Of a stretch of DNA of 64,000 nucleotides, positions 16,479 to 25,708 are shown piece by piece. This DNA comes from Halorussus pelagicus (GTDB taxonomy: Archaea > Halobacteriota > Halobacteria > Halobacteriales > Haladaptataceae). Where the stretch lies: assembly GCF_004087835.1 (NCBI RefSeq), contig NZ_CP035119.1:1302001-1366000 (forward strand), read 5' to 3'. The position numbers and the translations under genes were made by a program. A model generated the notes under the pieces. That model saw nothing but the letters and a program-made list of their open reading frames with translations, was not told the origin of the DNA and made no database searches. Numbering within the stretch: the stretch's first letter is position 1; each line of letters opens with the position of its first letter.

Positions 16479-18599
16479 ATGGCAAAATTTGTGCTGGCGC
16501 AGGCGGGGAGCGAGGCCACCCGCCCGACGTTCTGGAAGATCGGCCACTTCGGTGAGGCCATCTTCTACTACCTCGCGGCGGTGGCGATGGCCATCTTCGC
16601 CGTCGGGGTCTACGAGCGATTCGCCACCTACGCGGGTGGGACCGACTCGTGGTTCGACCGCCTCGACAATCTGGCGGGGCGCATCGTTTCGGCGACCAAA
16701 ATCGTCTTTTCGAATCAAAAGCAGTTCGACAGGGACCTCTACGCGGGCTTGATGCACGCGTTCATCTTTTGGGGCTTCCTGACCCTGCTTATCGGAACGA
16801 CGATTCTGGCCATCGACATGGACATCTGGACGAAGGCGCTCGGTCAGCCCTCGTTCTTCGATGGCGCGTTCTATCTCTCGTACTCACTGGTGATGGACGC
16901 GATGGGTCTGCTGTTCGTCGTCGGCGTCGGGATGGCAATCTATCGGCGCTATTGGGTGCAGGAGGGTCGCCTCTGGGGCAAGCACACTTCGACGGAGGAT
17001 GACCTGTTCGTCTGGAGCCTCTTCCTGCTGGGCGTCGGCGGCTACGTCACCGAGGGCGTCCGCATTCTCGGGACGAGCGCGACCCGCAACGTTTCGTTCG
17101 AGACGGTCAGTTTCGTCGGATGGTTCCTCTACGACATCCTCGAAGTCGCGGGCGTCACTCCTGCGATGGCGGAAGCTGCCTACCCCGCTATCTGGTGGTC
17201 TCACGCGATTCTGGCGCTGGCGTTCGTCGCTGCGGTTCCCTACGCCAAGCCGTTCCACATGATTTCGAGCTTCGCCAACGTCGTCGCGCGCGACGAGAAG
17301 GCGGGCAAGCGCCTGCCGGGCGTGCCCGAGGACGCGAGTCCCGAGGAAATCGGCCACGGGTCCATCGAGGACTTTACGTGGAAAGAACTGCTGGACCACG
17401 ACGCCTGTACCAAGTGCGGCCGGTGTTCGTCGGTCTGTCCGGCGAAGGCCTCGGGCCGACCGCTCGACCCCCGCGACGTGATTCTCGACCTGAAACAGTA
17501 CCGCGAGGACTTGGACGCGGGCCGCACCGAGGAGAAAGACATCATCGCCGACGGTGGTGCCTCGGTCATCAATTCGGAGACGATGGAGTCCTGTATGTCC
17601 TGCATGGCGTGCATGGACGCCTGCCCGGTCGAAATCGAACACGTCGAGCAGTTCACGCAGATGAACCGCCGACTCACCGAGTCGGGCCAGATGGACAAAA
17701 ACGTTCAAGACGCGATGATGAACGTGTTCCAGAACGGCAACACGTTCGGCGAACCCCAGCGCAAGCGTCCCGACTGGGCCGACGAACTCGACTTCGAGAT
17801 TCCCGACGCCCGCGAGGAATCGGTCGAATATCTCTGGTACGTCGGCGACTACCCAAGTTTCGACGAGCGGAATCGGTTGGTCGCTCGCTCGCTGGCGACC
17901 ATTCTCGAAGAGTCCGGCGTCGAGTACGGCATCCTCTACGACGACGAGCAGGCCGACGGCAACGACGTGCGCCGCGTCGGCGAGGAAGGTCTCTACGAGA
18001 TGCTGGTCGAGGACAACGCCGAGGCCATCCAGAACTGCGACTACGACAAAATCGTCTGTACGGACCCCCACAGCTACAACACCTTCAAGAACGAGTATCC
18101 GGAGTTCGAGGAGTGTGAGTGGACCGAGGACGACGTGTTCCACTACACCCAGGTCGTCGAAAACCTGTTCCGCGAACTCGGTCTCTCGGGGACCGAACTC
18201 GACTACACCGTCACGTACCACGACCCCTGTCACCTCGGCCGGTACAACGACGAGTACGAGGCTCCCCGCGAAATCGTGAAAGCGACGGGCTGTGAGCTGG
18301 ACGAGATGCCCCGCAACCGCGACGATTCGTTCTGCTGTGGCGGCGGCGGTGGCGGCCTCTGGATGGACTTTGAGGAGGACCCCAAGCCGAGCGAGGAACG
18401 CCTCCGCGAAGCCCTCAACGACACCGATTCGGGAAGCGGCGTCGAGAAGTTCGTCGTCGCCTGCCCGATGTGCATGACGATGTACGAGGACGGCCGGAAG
18501 ACCGGCGGCTACGAGGACGACATCGAAATCGTGGACGTGTCGGAACTGCTGGTCGAAGCCATCGGTCAGAAAGAGCAGGTCGAAGTCGCGGCGGACTAA
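16479..18599 (+). CDS. Membrane-anchored Fe-S oxidoreductase, heterodisulfide reductase-related
   Basis: Protein of 706 residues. The N-terminal half has several hydrophobic helices of the NarI/DsrM type (FYYLAAVAMAIFAVGVYERF, HAFIFWGFLTLLIGTTIL and more). Two 4Fe-4S motifs follow, CTKCGRCSSVC from residue 310 and CMSCMACMDAC from residue 372. The C-terminal half has a CCG region with DPCH at Cys584, FCCGGGGGG at Cys619, and CPMCM. This is the HdrD/GlpC-like layout used to pass electrons between quinone or heme and a thiol or flavin partner. The partner is unknown. The start at ATG 16479 (MAKFVLAQAG) is preferred; upstream frame is shadow. Confidence 0.9.
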   Translation: MAKFVLAQAGSEATRPTFWKIGHFGEAIFYYLAAVAMAIFAVGVYERFATYAGGTDSWFDRLDNLAGRIVSATKIVFSNQKQFDRDLYAGLMHAFIFWGFLTLLIGTTILAIDMDIWTKALGQPSFFDGAFYLSYSLVMDAMGLLFVVGVGMAIYRRYWVQEGRLWGKHTSTEDDLFVWSLFLLGVGGYVTEGVRILGTSATRNVSFETVSFVGWFLYDILEVAGVTPAMAEAAYPAIWWSHAILALAFVAAVPYAKPFHMISSFANVVARDEKAGKRLPGVPEDASPEEIGHGSIEDFTWKELLDHDACTKCGRCSSVCPAKASGRPLDPRDVILDLKQYREDLDAGRTEEKDIIADGGASVINSETMESCMSCMACMDACPVEIEHVEQFTQMNRRLTESGQMDKNVQDAMMNVFQNGNTFGEPQRKRPDWADELDFEIPDAREESVEYLWYVGDYPSFDERNRLVARSLATILEESGVEYGILYDDEQADGNDVRRVGEEGLYEMLVEDNAEAIQNCDYDKIVCTDPHSYNTFKNEYPEFEECEWTEDDVFHYTQVVENLFRELGLSGTELDYTVTYHDPCHLGRYNDEYEAPREIVKATGCELDEMPRNRDDSFCCGGGGGGLWMDFEEDPKPSEERLREALNDTDSGSGVEKFVVACPMCMTMYEDGRKTGGYEDDIEIVDVSELLVEAIGQKEQVEVAAD

Positions 18600-18676
18600 T
18601 CGCTCGTCTCGTCGCTCGTTTTCCTACTTTTACGTAACGGACGGACTCGGCCCGAAGCGTGCTGAAACGAAAAAGA

Positions 18677-18697
18677 CTGCCGCACCCATCGCGGCAG
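18677..18697. terminator. Hairpin downstream of the Fe-S oxidoreductase gene
   Basis: Perfect 7-bp inverted repeat CTGCCGC...GCGGCAG around a 7-base loop, 77 bases after the stop codon and preceded by A5. It may stabilise or end the transcript. Archaeal terminators usually rely on U-runs, so this role is tentative. Confidence 0.3.
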
Positions 18698-18863
18698 AAT
18701 GCGCTCGCGCGAAGTTCAGAGCATGGCACGCGATGAAGTCGGCACGCGAGCGCGAATCAACGTACGGACCGTGAGTTGTTAGGTCTGACGCCTCTCGCTT
18801 TCTGGGGAAACGCCACCAGATAGCCGGAGAGGTTTCGACGCCGGAGAAATCACGGAGCGTCGG

Positions 18864-19577
18864 TCAGAGGAACCCGAGGAAGCCCACCTCGACGGCGTAG
18901 AGCGCGGCGGCCGCGAGCCACGTCTGAAAGACGAGCGTGCCGAGCGCCGAGAGGACGACGAACTCCGCGTCGTCCATCTCCGCGAACCCGGCCGGGACCG
19001 TGAGCATCCCGCGAGTGAACAGCAGAGCGTTGCTCACCGGAACGACGACGCGGCCCCAGCGCTGGAACCACCCGTCGAAGCGGTCGAGTTGGCTCTCGTC
19101 GATTCGGAACCAGCGCTTTTCGAGCAGGTACTCCCGGCCGCCGCGCTTGGCCAGCAGGAAGAGGGCGTACTGGCCGATGGTCGCGCCGACGACTGCGACG
19201 CCGATGACCGCCGCGATGCTGGCGTAGTCGGTCGCCGACTCCGCCAGCAGGGTGACGCCGAGAGGGACCAGACTCTCGCTCGGCGCGAAGTACAGCAACA
19301 TCGCGCCCTCCAAAATGAGGATGAGAAAGAGCGCGAGCAGGCCGTACTGGTCGAGCCACTGCCGGGCCAGTTCCTCGTTGCCGATGAAGAACAACCCCAC
19401 GCCGACCACCGCCGCGAGGACGATACCGACCGTCAGCATGAGGAGTCCGTTGTCGGCGAGAAACTCCCGAACCGTGCCGGGTTCGGTCGCGTTCGACAGC
19501 AGTACGCCTGCGAGTAGGCCTGCGACGCCGAGCGTAACGGGCACGTCGGCGGCGACTGAGGCGAGCGGGGACAGCAT
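18864..19577 (-). CDS. DedA family / SNARE-associated Golgi-type membrane protein
   Basis: Protein of 237 residues with about six hydrophobic segments. The conserved DedA core is LFLILILEGAMLLYFAPSESLVPLGVTLL, then GATIGQYALFLLAKRGGREYL, and the re-entrant-loop stretch VVVPVSNALLFTRGMLTVPAGFAEM. DedA proteins act in lipid scrambling and membrane homeostasis; the substrate here is not known. The gene is divergent from hemB, 157 bases apart. Confidence 0.88.
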   Translation of the reverse strand: MLSPLASVAADVPVTLGVAGLLAGVLLSNATEPGTVREFLADNGLLMLTVGIVLAAVVGVGLFFIGNEELARQWLDQYGLLALFLILILEGAMLLYFAPSESLVPLGVTLLAESATDYASIAAVIGVAVVGATIGQYALFLLAKRGGREYLLEKRWFRIDESQLDRFDGWFQRWGRVVVPVSNALLFTRGMLTVPAGFAEMDDAEFVVLSALGTLVFQTWLAAAALYAVEVGFLGFL

Positions 19578-19734
19578 TCGTGAGTGTGGTATCGATTGGA
19601 CGTGCTAAATGCGTTGTGACCCCGGCTGAGTGGCCGCGTCCGGTGTGCCGGGCGAATCGGCGCGAGCGGGCGGACCAGCGCGAGCGAGCCGCCGCGAGCG
19701 ACGCGGTTTTGAGACCCGCGACGCAAGTCCCGGC

Positions 19735-20718
19735 ATGGACCTCACAGACCGGCCCCGCCGCCTCCGGCGGGACGGAATCCGCGGGATGGTCAGCGAGACC
19801 GAAGTGGACGCCAGCGACCTCATCGCGCCCGTTTTCGTGGACGCGACGACCGACGAGCGAGTACCCATCGAGACGATGCCGGGCCACGAACGCGTCCCGG
19901 TCGAACAGGCCGTCAAGCGCGTCGAGGAAGTCCGGGAGACCGGCGTCGAAGCGGTCATGCTCTTCGGGATTCCGGAGTCGAAAGACGAGCAGGGGACCCG
20001 CGCGTGGGCCGAGGATGGCGTCGTACAGGAGGCGACGCGCCGCGTCACGAGTGAGACCGACGCCTACGTGATTACCGACGTGTGCCTCTGCGAGTACACG
20101 AGTCACGGCCACTGCGGCGTGCTGGAAGGAGGGGCCGCGGAGGGCGAAGCGCGACTCACCGTGGAGAACGACGAGACGCTGGACCTGCTCGGGAGAATCG
20201 CCGCTTCCCACGCCGAGGCGGGCGCGGACATGGTCGCGCCCTCCGGCATGATGGACGGGATGGTCGCCGCGATTCGGGAGTCGCTCGACGGCGCGGGCTT
20301 CCCGGACGTGCCGATAATGAGCTACGCCGCCAAGTACGAGTCGGCGTTCTACGGACCCTTCCGGGACGCCGCGGACGGTGCGCCCGCGTTCGGCGACCGA
20401 CGACACTACCAGATGGACCCCGCGAATCGCCGGGAGGCCATGCGCGAGGTCCGCCTCGACGTGGAACAGGGCGCGGACGTGCTGATGGTCAAGCCCGCGC
20501 TCCCCTATCTCGACATCGTGGCCGACCTCCGCGAGGAGTTCGACCACCCAATCGCGGCGTACAACGTCAGCGGCGAGTACGCCATGCTCCACGCCGCCAG
20601 CGAGAAGGGATGGCTGGAACTCGAAGCGGTGGCGATGGAGTCGTTGTTGTCCATCAAGCGCGCGGGTGCCGACCTAATTCTGACCTACTTCGCCGAGGAC
20701 GTTGCGGCGAAGCTCTAA
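19735..20718 (+). CDS. hemB: Delta-aminolevulinic acid dehydratase (porphobilinogen synthase)
   Basis: Condenses two 5-aminolevulinate molecules to porphobilinogen. It has 327 residues. The zinc-binding cysteine cluster [13 protein letters not shown] marks the Zn-dependent type. The catalytic lysines are in [17 protein letters not shown] and in [22 protein letters not shown] is the C-terminal signature. The start at ATG 19735 ([13 protein letters not shown]) is the only one that removes an Arg/Ala-rich shadow. It lies on the same strand as hemL, hemC and hemD in this window, but about 5 kb from the nearest of them. Confidence 0.96.
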   Translation: MDLTDRPRRLRRDGIRGMVSETEVDASDLIAPVFVDATTDERVPIETMPGHERVPVEQAVKRVEEVRETGVEAVMLFGIPESKDEQGTRAWAEDGVVQEATRRVTSETDAYVITDVCLCEYTSHGHCGVLEGGAAEGEARLTVENDETLDLLGRIAASHAEAGADMVAPSGMMDGMVAAIRESLDGAGFPDVPIMSYAAKYESAFYGPFRDAADGAPAFGDRRHYQMDPANRREAMREVRLDVEQGADVLMVKPALPYLDIVADLREEFDHPIAAYNVSGEYAMLHAASEKGWLELEAVAMESLLSIKRAGADLILTYFAEDVAAKL

Positions 20719-20810
20719 GTCGGCGGTTTCGCCCCGTGGAAGAATGCTCTTTTCCGAGGTCGTTGCGGCGTCGTAGCGCCGTCGGTAACGGCGGATTTTG
20801 CCAGCACAAA

Positions 20811-20818
20811 ATATAATA
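20811..20818 (+). promoter_or_regulatory. TATA-like box of the HTH/TumE-like pair
   Basis: AAAATATAATAAG is the one AT-rich block before ATG 20843, about 25-32 bases away, the spacing of a leaderless archaeal promoter. Confidence 0.5.
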
Positions 20819-20842
20819 AGTAGTAACTCAAATAGTTCTGTA

Positions 20843-21409
20843 ATGGTCGAAAAGAGTCACGGGGAGTCCGTTTCCTCTCCCGTGGAAGATTACCGAGCGA
20901 AGATGGAGAACCGAAGCGCGCTGGAGCGCGTGTCGATGCTCGTTCCGAACCTGACCGAGGAGACGCCGGTGGCGGAAATCGCGGACGACGCCGACGTATC
21001 GAAGGAAACCGCGCGCAAGTATCTACACCACTTCGAGAACTGGAACGTCCTCGTTCGGACGGGAACCAACCCCGACGTGTTCGTCCGAAACGAGTCGTAC
21101 TTCGACTGGCTCAGAATCGACTCGCTACGGCAAGAGCAGTCCGTTGACGAACTACAGGAGACGCTGAGCGAACTCGCCGCGGAAGACGAGCGGTTCGCCG
21201 AGGAACTGGGTGCGGACTCACCTGCGAGCGCCAGTATGCTGGAAGAGGGATATGAAAACGCGGGTGAGTCCGCCGAGAAGGTTCGGCGGTGGCAGAGCGT
21301 CCGCGACCGAATGGACGACGTGGTGGCCGCACTCCGGGACAAGCTCGACCTCGGGTCAAGTGCTCCGGGGAGCGAAACCTCCGAAGAGCGACTTCGGATT
21401 TCGGAATGA
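20843..21409 (+). CDS. Winged-HTH regulator, ArsR-like (DUF7342-like); possible antitoxin
   Basis: Protein of 188 residues. An N-terminal winged helix-turn-helix (VEDYRAKMENRSALERVSM, then TPVAEIADDADVSKETARKYLHHFENWNVLVRTGTN) is followed by an acidic coiled-coil-like region (about 105-175). It resembles haloarchaeal regulators catalogued as DUF7342. It is followed after 36 bases by a co-directional small protein with a TumE-like core, and that gene order is typical of toxin-antitoxin modules. ATG 20843 is chosen because a TATA-like box is at the right distance upstream. Base composition is lower in GC than its neighbours. Confidence 0.75.
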   Translation: MVEKSHGESVSSPVEDYRAKMENRSALERVSMLVPNLTEETPVAEIADDADVSKETARKYLHHFENWNVLVRTGTNPDVFVRNESYFDWLRIDSLRQEQSVDELQETLSELAAEDERFAEELGADSPASASMLEEGYENAGESAEKVRRWQSVRDRMDDVVAALRDKLDLGSSAPGSETSEERLRISE

Positions 21410-21445
21410 ATACATTTACAAAAAGTAGGCTATATAGTCGAAGTA

Positions 21446-21880
21446 GTGTCGAGAGGTCGCAAATCAGTTGACGACCGGGTAATGCGTGACATTGCCGACG
21501 AGTGGCGGGATATAAACTGGGTAACGGGTGTCTCCGTCCGACCGCAAGAGAAACCGAACAAAGTAGTCATTAATCTCGACGCCGACTACTACCCCAGAGA
21601 AGTTCGGCGAGTGTCCGTCGAGTTCGAGGTGCTGGCAAACGGGAACTTCTTCGTGACGTATCGAGAACGCTGGGAGCGGAAAGCGGACGATTACCGATGT
21701 CGGTGGGACCGCCACCCAAACGACCACAACGACGACGACCACTTCCACGAACCACCGGAGTGTGAGACGACAGTGGACAGAGACGATTTTCCGAAGTACC
21801 CGTTCCAGATGACCGAACTGATGCTTCGGTTCGTAGAGCAACGACGCGGAACGGCGTTCGAAGATTCGAACCTCGATTGA
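21446..21880 (+). CDS. TumE-like small protein, possible toxin of an HTH-paired module
   Basis: Protein of 144 residues from GTG 21446. The core FEVLANGNFFVTYRERW, then YRCRWDRHPNDHNDDDHFHEPPEC, resembles the TumE (DUF6516) family, where a beta-rich half carries a W/D-N/R-x-P-H...H-H-H-type motif. The His/Asp-rich patch here (about residues 88-103) could bind metal or form a nuclease-like site. The partner gene 36 bases upstream encodes an HTH protein. Both genes sit in a lower-GC patch, which fits transfer. Assignment to TumE is by eye only. Confidence 0.6.
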   Translation: MSRGRKSVDDRVMRDIADEWRDINWVTGVSVRPQEKPNKVVINLDADYYPREVRRVSVEFEVLANGNFFVTYRERWERKADDYRCRWDRHPNDHNDDDHFHEPPECETTVDRDDFPKYPFQMTELMLRFVEQRRGTAFEDSNLD

Positions 21881-22215
21881 GACGCGTTCGACCCGGAAAA
21901 CCTCGAATTCTCGCGCGCACCCCGACCCACGGTACTGCGTCCCATCCGACGACGCCGGGCAACGAACGTCCGGAAATCGAGTGGTCGAGCGTTCGCTTTC
22001 TGGACGGAATACAACCTTATATCGATATTATCCGATTGTAAATCGGACGACCGTCTACCGAAAACCCAGTATTCTATAGAATATCAACACTTACTCTTAT
22101 GTACTGCTTTGCCGTCACACTATATCGTGACCGAACACACGAAACCAGAAGAATTCGAGATATTCCTGAACAGTCGTCCAGACGATTTGGTGGTAATGCC
22201 GACGGAGGGAGAGTC
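21881..22215. promoter_or_regulatory. Upstream region of the ammonium transporter gene, with two palindromes
   Basis: Contains an AT-rich core from about 22013 to 22100. TCCGATT-GTA-AATCGGA (22031-22047) is a perfect 7-bp inverted repeat, and TATTCTATAGAATA (22070-22083) is a perfect 14-bp palindrome. Their spacing of about 23 bases makes them good operator or promoter candidates, perhaps for nitrogen control. No coding sequence is credible here. Confidence 0.5.
22204..22208 (+). promoter_or_regulatory. Shine-Dalgarno site supporting the GTG start of amt
   Basis: GGAGG lies seven bases before GTG 22216, a good spacing, and favours that start over ATG 22231. Confidence 0.5.
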
Positions 22216-23886
22216 GTGATAGACGCACTCATGCAGGTGGACCCCAACCCGATAGCCAGCGGGGTCAACCACGTCTGGGTCCTGACCGTGACCTTCCTCA
22301 TCTTCTTCATGCACGCGGGCTTCGCCATGCTGGAGGCCGGGCAGGTCCGGTCAAAGAACGTCGCCAACCAGTTGACCAAGAACATGCTGACGTGGAGCGT
22401 CGGCGTGCTGGTCTACTTCCTCATCGGCGCGGGCATCTCGTCGGTCGTCGGCGGGAGCGCCGACCCCTTCGCCTACGTCTCGGGCGGGTCGGACTCGTGG
22501 ATCGGCTGGCTCTTCGGCGCGGTGTTCGCCATGACGGCGGCGACTATCGTCTCGGGCGCGGTCGCCGGTCGCGCGAAGCTCCGGGCCTACGTGACCTACA
22601 CCGTCCTGCTGTCGGCAGTCATCTACCCGGTCGTCACCGGCGTTACGTGGGCTGGCGGCTTCCTGACCGAAATCGGACCGGGCTTTCAGGACTTCGCGGG
22701 CGGCATGATCGTCCACGGGATGGGCGGCATCGCGGGCCTGACGGCGGCGTGGATTCTCGGCCCGCGGATGGACCGCTACGACGACGACGACGGGTCGGTC
22801 AACGTCATTCCCGGTCACTCGGTGACGTTCGCAGTCCTCGGGACGCTCATCCTCTGTTTCGGCTGGTACGGCTTCAACGTCGGCACGGCCGCGAGCGTCT
22901 TCGTCGTCGAGAACGGCGAACTCGCGCTTGCCGCATTCGCCGACACGGTGGGCCGCGTCGCGCTGACGACCACGCTCGGCATGGCCGCGGGCGCAATCGG
23001 GGCCTCGACGGTCTCGCTTATCAAGACCGAGAAAGTTGACACGCTCTACGTCGCCAACGGGATGTTGGCGGGGCTGGTGGGTATCACCAGTAACACGAAC
23101 GCGATTACGTGGACCGGCGCGCTGGTCGTCGGCCTGCTCGCTGGCGGGCAGTTGCCCGTCGTCTTCGAGTTCGTGGAGCGGAAGCTCAAAATCGACGACG
23201 TGTGCGCGGTCTTCCCGGTTCACGGCTCGGCGGGCGTCCTCGGGGCGCTCGCGTTCCCGTTCTTCGCCGTTCCGGGCTACGAGGTCAGCTTCGTCGCGCA
23301 GGCCGCTGGCGTCGGCGTTATCGCGCTGTGGACGGTCGCCGCGACCGGGTTCGTCTTCGGCATCCTGAAGCTCCTCGGACAGGCCCGCGTCAGCAGCGAA
23401 CACGAGCGCGAGGGTCTCGACATCACGGAACACGGCGTGGACACCTACCCCGAGTTCGGCGGCCCGGACGTGGAGGGAACCGCTGTCCGGGCCGACGGGT
23501 CGGGACTGCGCGCTGACGGCGCTGGCGACCTGCCCAACGCGGGGGGCATCAAGATGGTCACGGCCGTCGTCCGCCCCGACCGCCTCGGCGACGTGAAGAC
23601 CGCGCTGGCGCAGGTCGGCGCGCCGAGTCTCACGGTCACGAACGTCTCGGGCCGCGGAAGCCAACCCGCCAAGACCGGCCAGTGGCGCGGCGAGGAGTAC
23701 ACCGTGGACCTCCACCAGAAGGTGAAAATCGAGTGCGTCGTCGCCGACGTGCCCGCCGACGAAGTGGTCGAGGCCATCCGCGAGGCCGCCGACACCGGCG
23801 AACCCGGCGACGGCAAGATATTCATCATCCCGGTCGAGGACGCCTGTCAGGTCCGGACCGGGGTTCGCGGCACTGAGGCGGTGTAG
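22216..23886 (+). CDS. amt: Ammonium transporter fused to a C-terminal PII (GlnB/GlnK) domain
   Basis: Protein of 556 residues. Residues 1-400 are an Amt channel with about eleven hydrophobic segments ([49 protein letters not shown] with a pore histidine). From about residue 444 a full PII domain follows ([23 protein letters not shown]-loop ending RGEEYTVD with Tyr495 at the uridylylation position; [10 protein letters not shown]). In most genomes amt and glnK are separate, with GlnK plugging the channel when nitrogen is plentiful; here the regulator is tethered. GTG 22216 has an SD-like GGAGG at 22204-22208; ATG 22231 is the alternative. Confidence 0.92.
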   Translation: MIDALMQVDPNPIASGVNHVWVLTVTFLIFFMHAGFAMLEAGQVRSKNVANQLTKNMLTWSVGVLVYFLIGAGISSVVGGSADPFAYVSGGSDSWIGWLFGAVFAMTAATIVSGAVAGRAKLRAYVTYTVLLSAVIYPVVTGVTWAGGFLTEIGPGFQDFAGGMIVHGMGGIAGLTAAWILGPRMDRYDDDDGSVNVIPGHSVTFAVLGTLILCFGWYGFNVGTAASVFVVENGELALAAFADTVGRVALTTTLGMAAGAIGASTVSLIKTEKVDTLYVANGMLAGLVGITSNTNAITWTGALVVGLLAGGQLPVVFEFVERKLKIDDVCAVFPVHGSAGVLGALAFPFFAVPGYEVSFVAQAAGVGVIALWTVAATGFVFGILKLLGQARVSSEHEREGLDITEHGVDTYPEFGGPDVEGTAVRADGSGLRADGAGDLPNAGGIKMVTAVVRPDRLGDVKTALAQVGAPSLTVTNVSGRGSQPAKTGQWRGEEYTVDLHQKVKIECVVADVPADEVVEAIREAADTGEPGDGKIFIIPVEDACQVRTGVRGTEAV

Positions 23887-23932
23887 CGCCCCGACGGCCA
23901 ACATATAACCTGTCGCGCTGGCAAGACTCGAT

Positions 23933-24361
23933 ATGGTCGAGAAACAGACCACCGCCCGGTCCGCGGACCGTCCTCCCGCCGCCGACGAGCGCCCGCCCGA
24001 CGAGCGCCCGCCCGACGACGCCACTACCCTGATGAACGCTCTCGTCGGAGCGGTCGCCACCGTCGTCACCGCACCAGCGCTCCCGTTCGCAGCTATCGTC
24101 GGCGGCGGCGTCGCGGGCTACCTACAGGGGACCGACCTCGCGGAGAGCGCGAAGGTCGGTGCCATCTCGGGCGCGATAGCCACGATTCCGGCCTTCCTCT
24201 TCGTGTGGTTCGTCGCTGGCGTCCTCCTTATCGGCGCGAACCCCGTTCTCGCGCTCAGTAGTCTCTTCGCCCTCCTACTCTTCGTCCTCGTCACGCTCTA
24301 TCTCGTCGGTGCCGGGGCGCTCGGCGGCGCACTCGGAGCCTACCTACACCGCGAACTCTGA
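23933..24361 (+). CDS. DUF5518-type haloarchaeal membrane protein
   Basis: Protein of 142 residues. A charged N-terminus with a short tandem repeat (ERPPD twice, a 15-bp duplication at about 23988-24017) is followed by hydrophobic segments with the AAIVGGGVAGYLQGTDLAES and GAISGAIATIPAFLF pattern of DUF5518, then a final helix ending in GALGGALGAYL. Function is unknown. It lies 47 bases after amt on the same strand and may be co-transcribed. Confidence 0.8.
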   Translation: MVEKQTTARSADRPPAADERPPDERPPDDATTLMNALVGAVATVVTAPALPFAAIVGGGVAGYLQGTDLAESAKVGAISGAIATIPAFLFVWFVAGVLLIGANPVLALSSLFALLLFVLVTLYLVGAGALGGALGAYLHREL

Positions 24362-24465
24362 CCGGAGTCGAATCGGACACCCTCCAGTCTCCCGAACTCG
24401 ACACCGAGGAGACGAAGTCGGACGTACCAGTTTTATAACCTCGTCCCGCGGACGTTCCGGTAACA

Positions 24466-25116
24466 GTGTCCGACGCCGAGACCGGTGGCGTGATGCCCGT
24501 GTCGCCCGAATCGCTCGACGACGAGACGAACGTCCTCGTCGCCGGAGAGCCGTTCACGCGGAAGCGCGAGGTGATGCTCGAACTGCTGGACACCCCCGAC
24601 CGAGGGGCCATTCTTGCGACGACGAAACTGAGCGCGGCCAGACTCAAGCAGGCGTTCGACCGGCGGTACGACGCCGCGGCGTGGGACCTTCGGTTCGTGG
24701 ACTGCGTGAGCAAGGGGCGGTCGGTCGAGACCGTCCGGGAGACCGAGACGGTCCGATACGTCGCCGACCCCGGCGACCTGACCGGCATCGGTATCGAACT
24801 CTCGGGATTCATGCAAGAGTTCTACCACCGCGAGGACCTACAGCGCGCCAGACTCGGCTTCGACTCGCTGTCGCCGGTGTTGATGTACGCTGACCTGCGC
24901 CGGGTCTACCAGTTCCTCCACGTCGTCACCGGTCGCATCGCCAGTTCCGGCTTCGCGGGCGTGTTCACGCTCGATACGGTCCGCGGGGACCGGCAGGCGG
25001 CCGACCGACTGATGCAGGTGTTCGACGCGCTCGTGGAGGTCCGAGAGACCGACGACGGCGAGGAGTTGCGCGTCCGGGGCGGCGACTTCGGCCCGAAGAC
25101 GTGGACCGACTTTTGA
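24466..25116 (+). CDS. RecA/KaiC-like ATPase-fold protein without a clear Walker A (DUF7504-like)
   Basis: Acidic protein of 216 residues from GTG 24466. The layout follows a KaiC-like fold: NVLVAGEPFTRKREVMLELL at the P-loop position but without GxxxxGKT, then AILATTKLSAARLKQAF, VDCVSKG, GIGIELSGFMQEFY, RLGFDSLSPVLMYADLRRVYQFLHVVTGRI in the Walker B region. Related haloarchaeal proteins sit near chemotaxis and signalling genes, but nothing of that kind is nearby. The lost P-loop suggests a non-catalytic role. Confidence 0.75.
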   Translation: MSDAETGGVMPVSPESLDDETNVLVAGEPFTRKREVMLELLDTPDRGAILATTKLSAARLKQAFDRRYDAAAWDLRFVDCVSKGRSVETVRETETVRYVADPGDLTGIGIELSGFMQEFYHREDLQRARLGFDSLSPVLMYADLRRVYQFLHVVTGRIASSGFAGVFTLDTVRGDRQAADRLMQVFDALVEVRETDDGEELRVRGGDFGPKTWTDF

Positions 25117-25149
25117 GGCCGGAGCGGGCGCTTCGCCGCGCGGTCCGAC

Positions 25150-25590
25150 TTACTCGTCTTGGAGGTGCTGTTTCGCCAAGTCCACGATGGGCGACTCGCG
25201 CCGGTCGAAGACGAACGCCAGTCCGGACCACTCCCGGTAGGGGAAGTGGGCGACCTGCACGTTCTCGTACCATCGAATCGTGGCGTCGAGCGTCCCGAAG
25301 TCGAACAGCGGTCGCTCGCGCGGCGGGTCGCCCAGTCCCTTCATGACGATGGTCTCGATGCGTTCTTCGAGTTCGTCGTCGGTGTACTGCTCGCGCACGT
25401 CCTCGCGGACGAAGAGTACGTCCGACTCGTCGCCGCTGAACCGGACCGCGAGACGGAGCGGCGCGTCGGTCTGGTCGCGGAGTTGGTCGATGAGACCCCG
25501 AACGTCCGTCTTCACGTCTTGGAGGTCGTCGGAGATGTCGTCGAGTTCTTCGTCCAGATTCTCTTGTGGCTCCTGTGGCGCATCGACCAT
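25150..25590 (-). CDS. Conserved hypothetical acidic protein
   Basis: Protein of 146 residues from ATG 25590. An N-terminal acidic coiled-coil-like segment (ENLDEELDDISDDLQDVKTDVRGLI in short) precedes an alpha/beta core with LRLAVRFSGDESDVLFVREDV, ERIETIVMKGL, and TIRWYENVQVAHFPYREWSGLAFVF. No catalytic motif or membrane segment is visible. It is divergent from hemL, 118 bases away. I recognise no named family. Confidence 0.75.
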   Translation of the reverse strand: MVDAPQEPQENLDEELDDISDDLQDVKTDVRGLIDQLRDQTDAPLRLAVRFSGDESDVLFVREDVREQYTDDELEERIETIVMKGLGDPPRERPLFDFGTLDATIRWYENVQVAHFPYREWSGLAFVFDRRESPIVDLAKQHLQDE

Positions 25591-25708
25591 GTCGTTGAAC
25601 GAACCGAAGCACGGTCGGGATATAACAGTTGTCGTAATTCTCGGCGGCGCTCGAAGCTGGTCGCCGAGACAGAAATGAACTTCACGCAGGAGTCCGAACC
25701 CTCGGAAC

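Noticed and set aside
16884-18233. 449-residue minus-strand frame opposite the Fe-S oxidoreductase
   Set aside because: Hydrophobic Val/Gly/Asp repeats typical of antisense reading; the plus strand has two 4Fe-4S motifs and a CCG motif.
18850-20592. 580-residue minus-strand frame across DedA and hemB
   Set aside because: Arg/Ala/Gly-rich, spans two real genes in opposite orientation, no motif.
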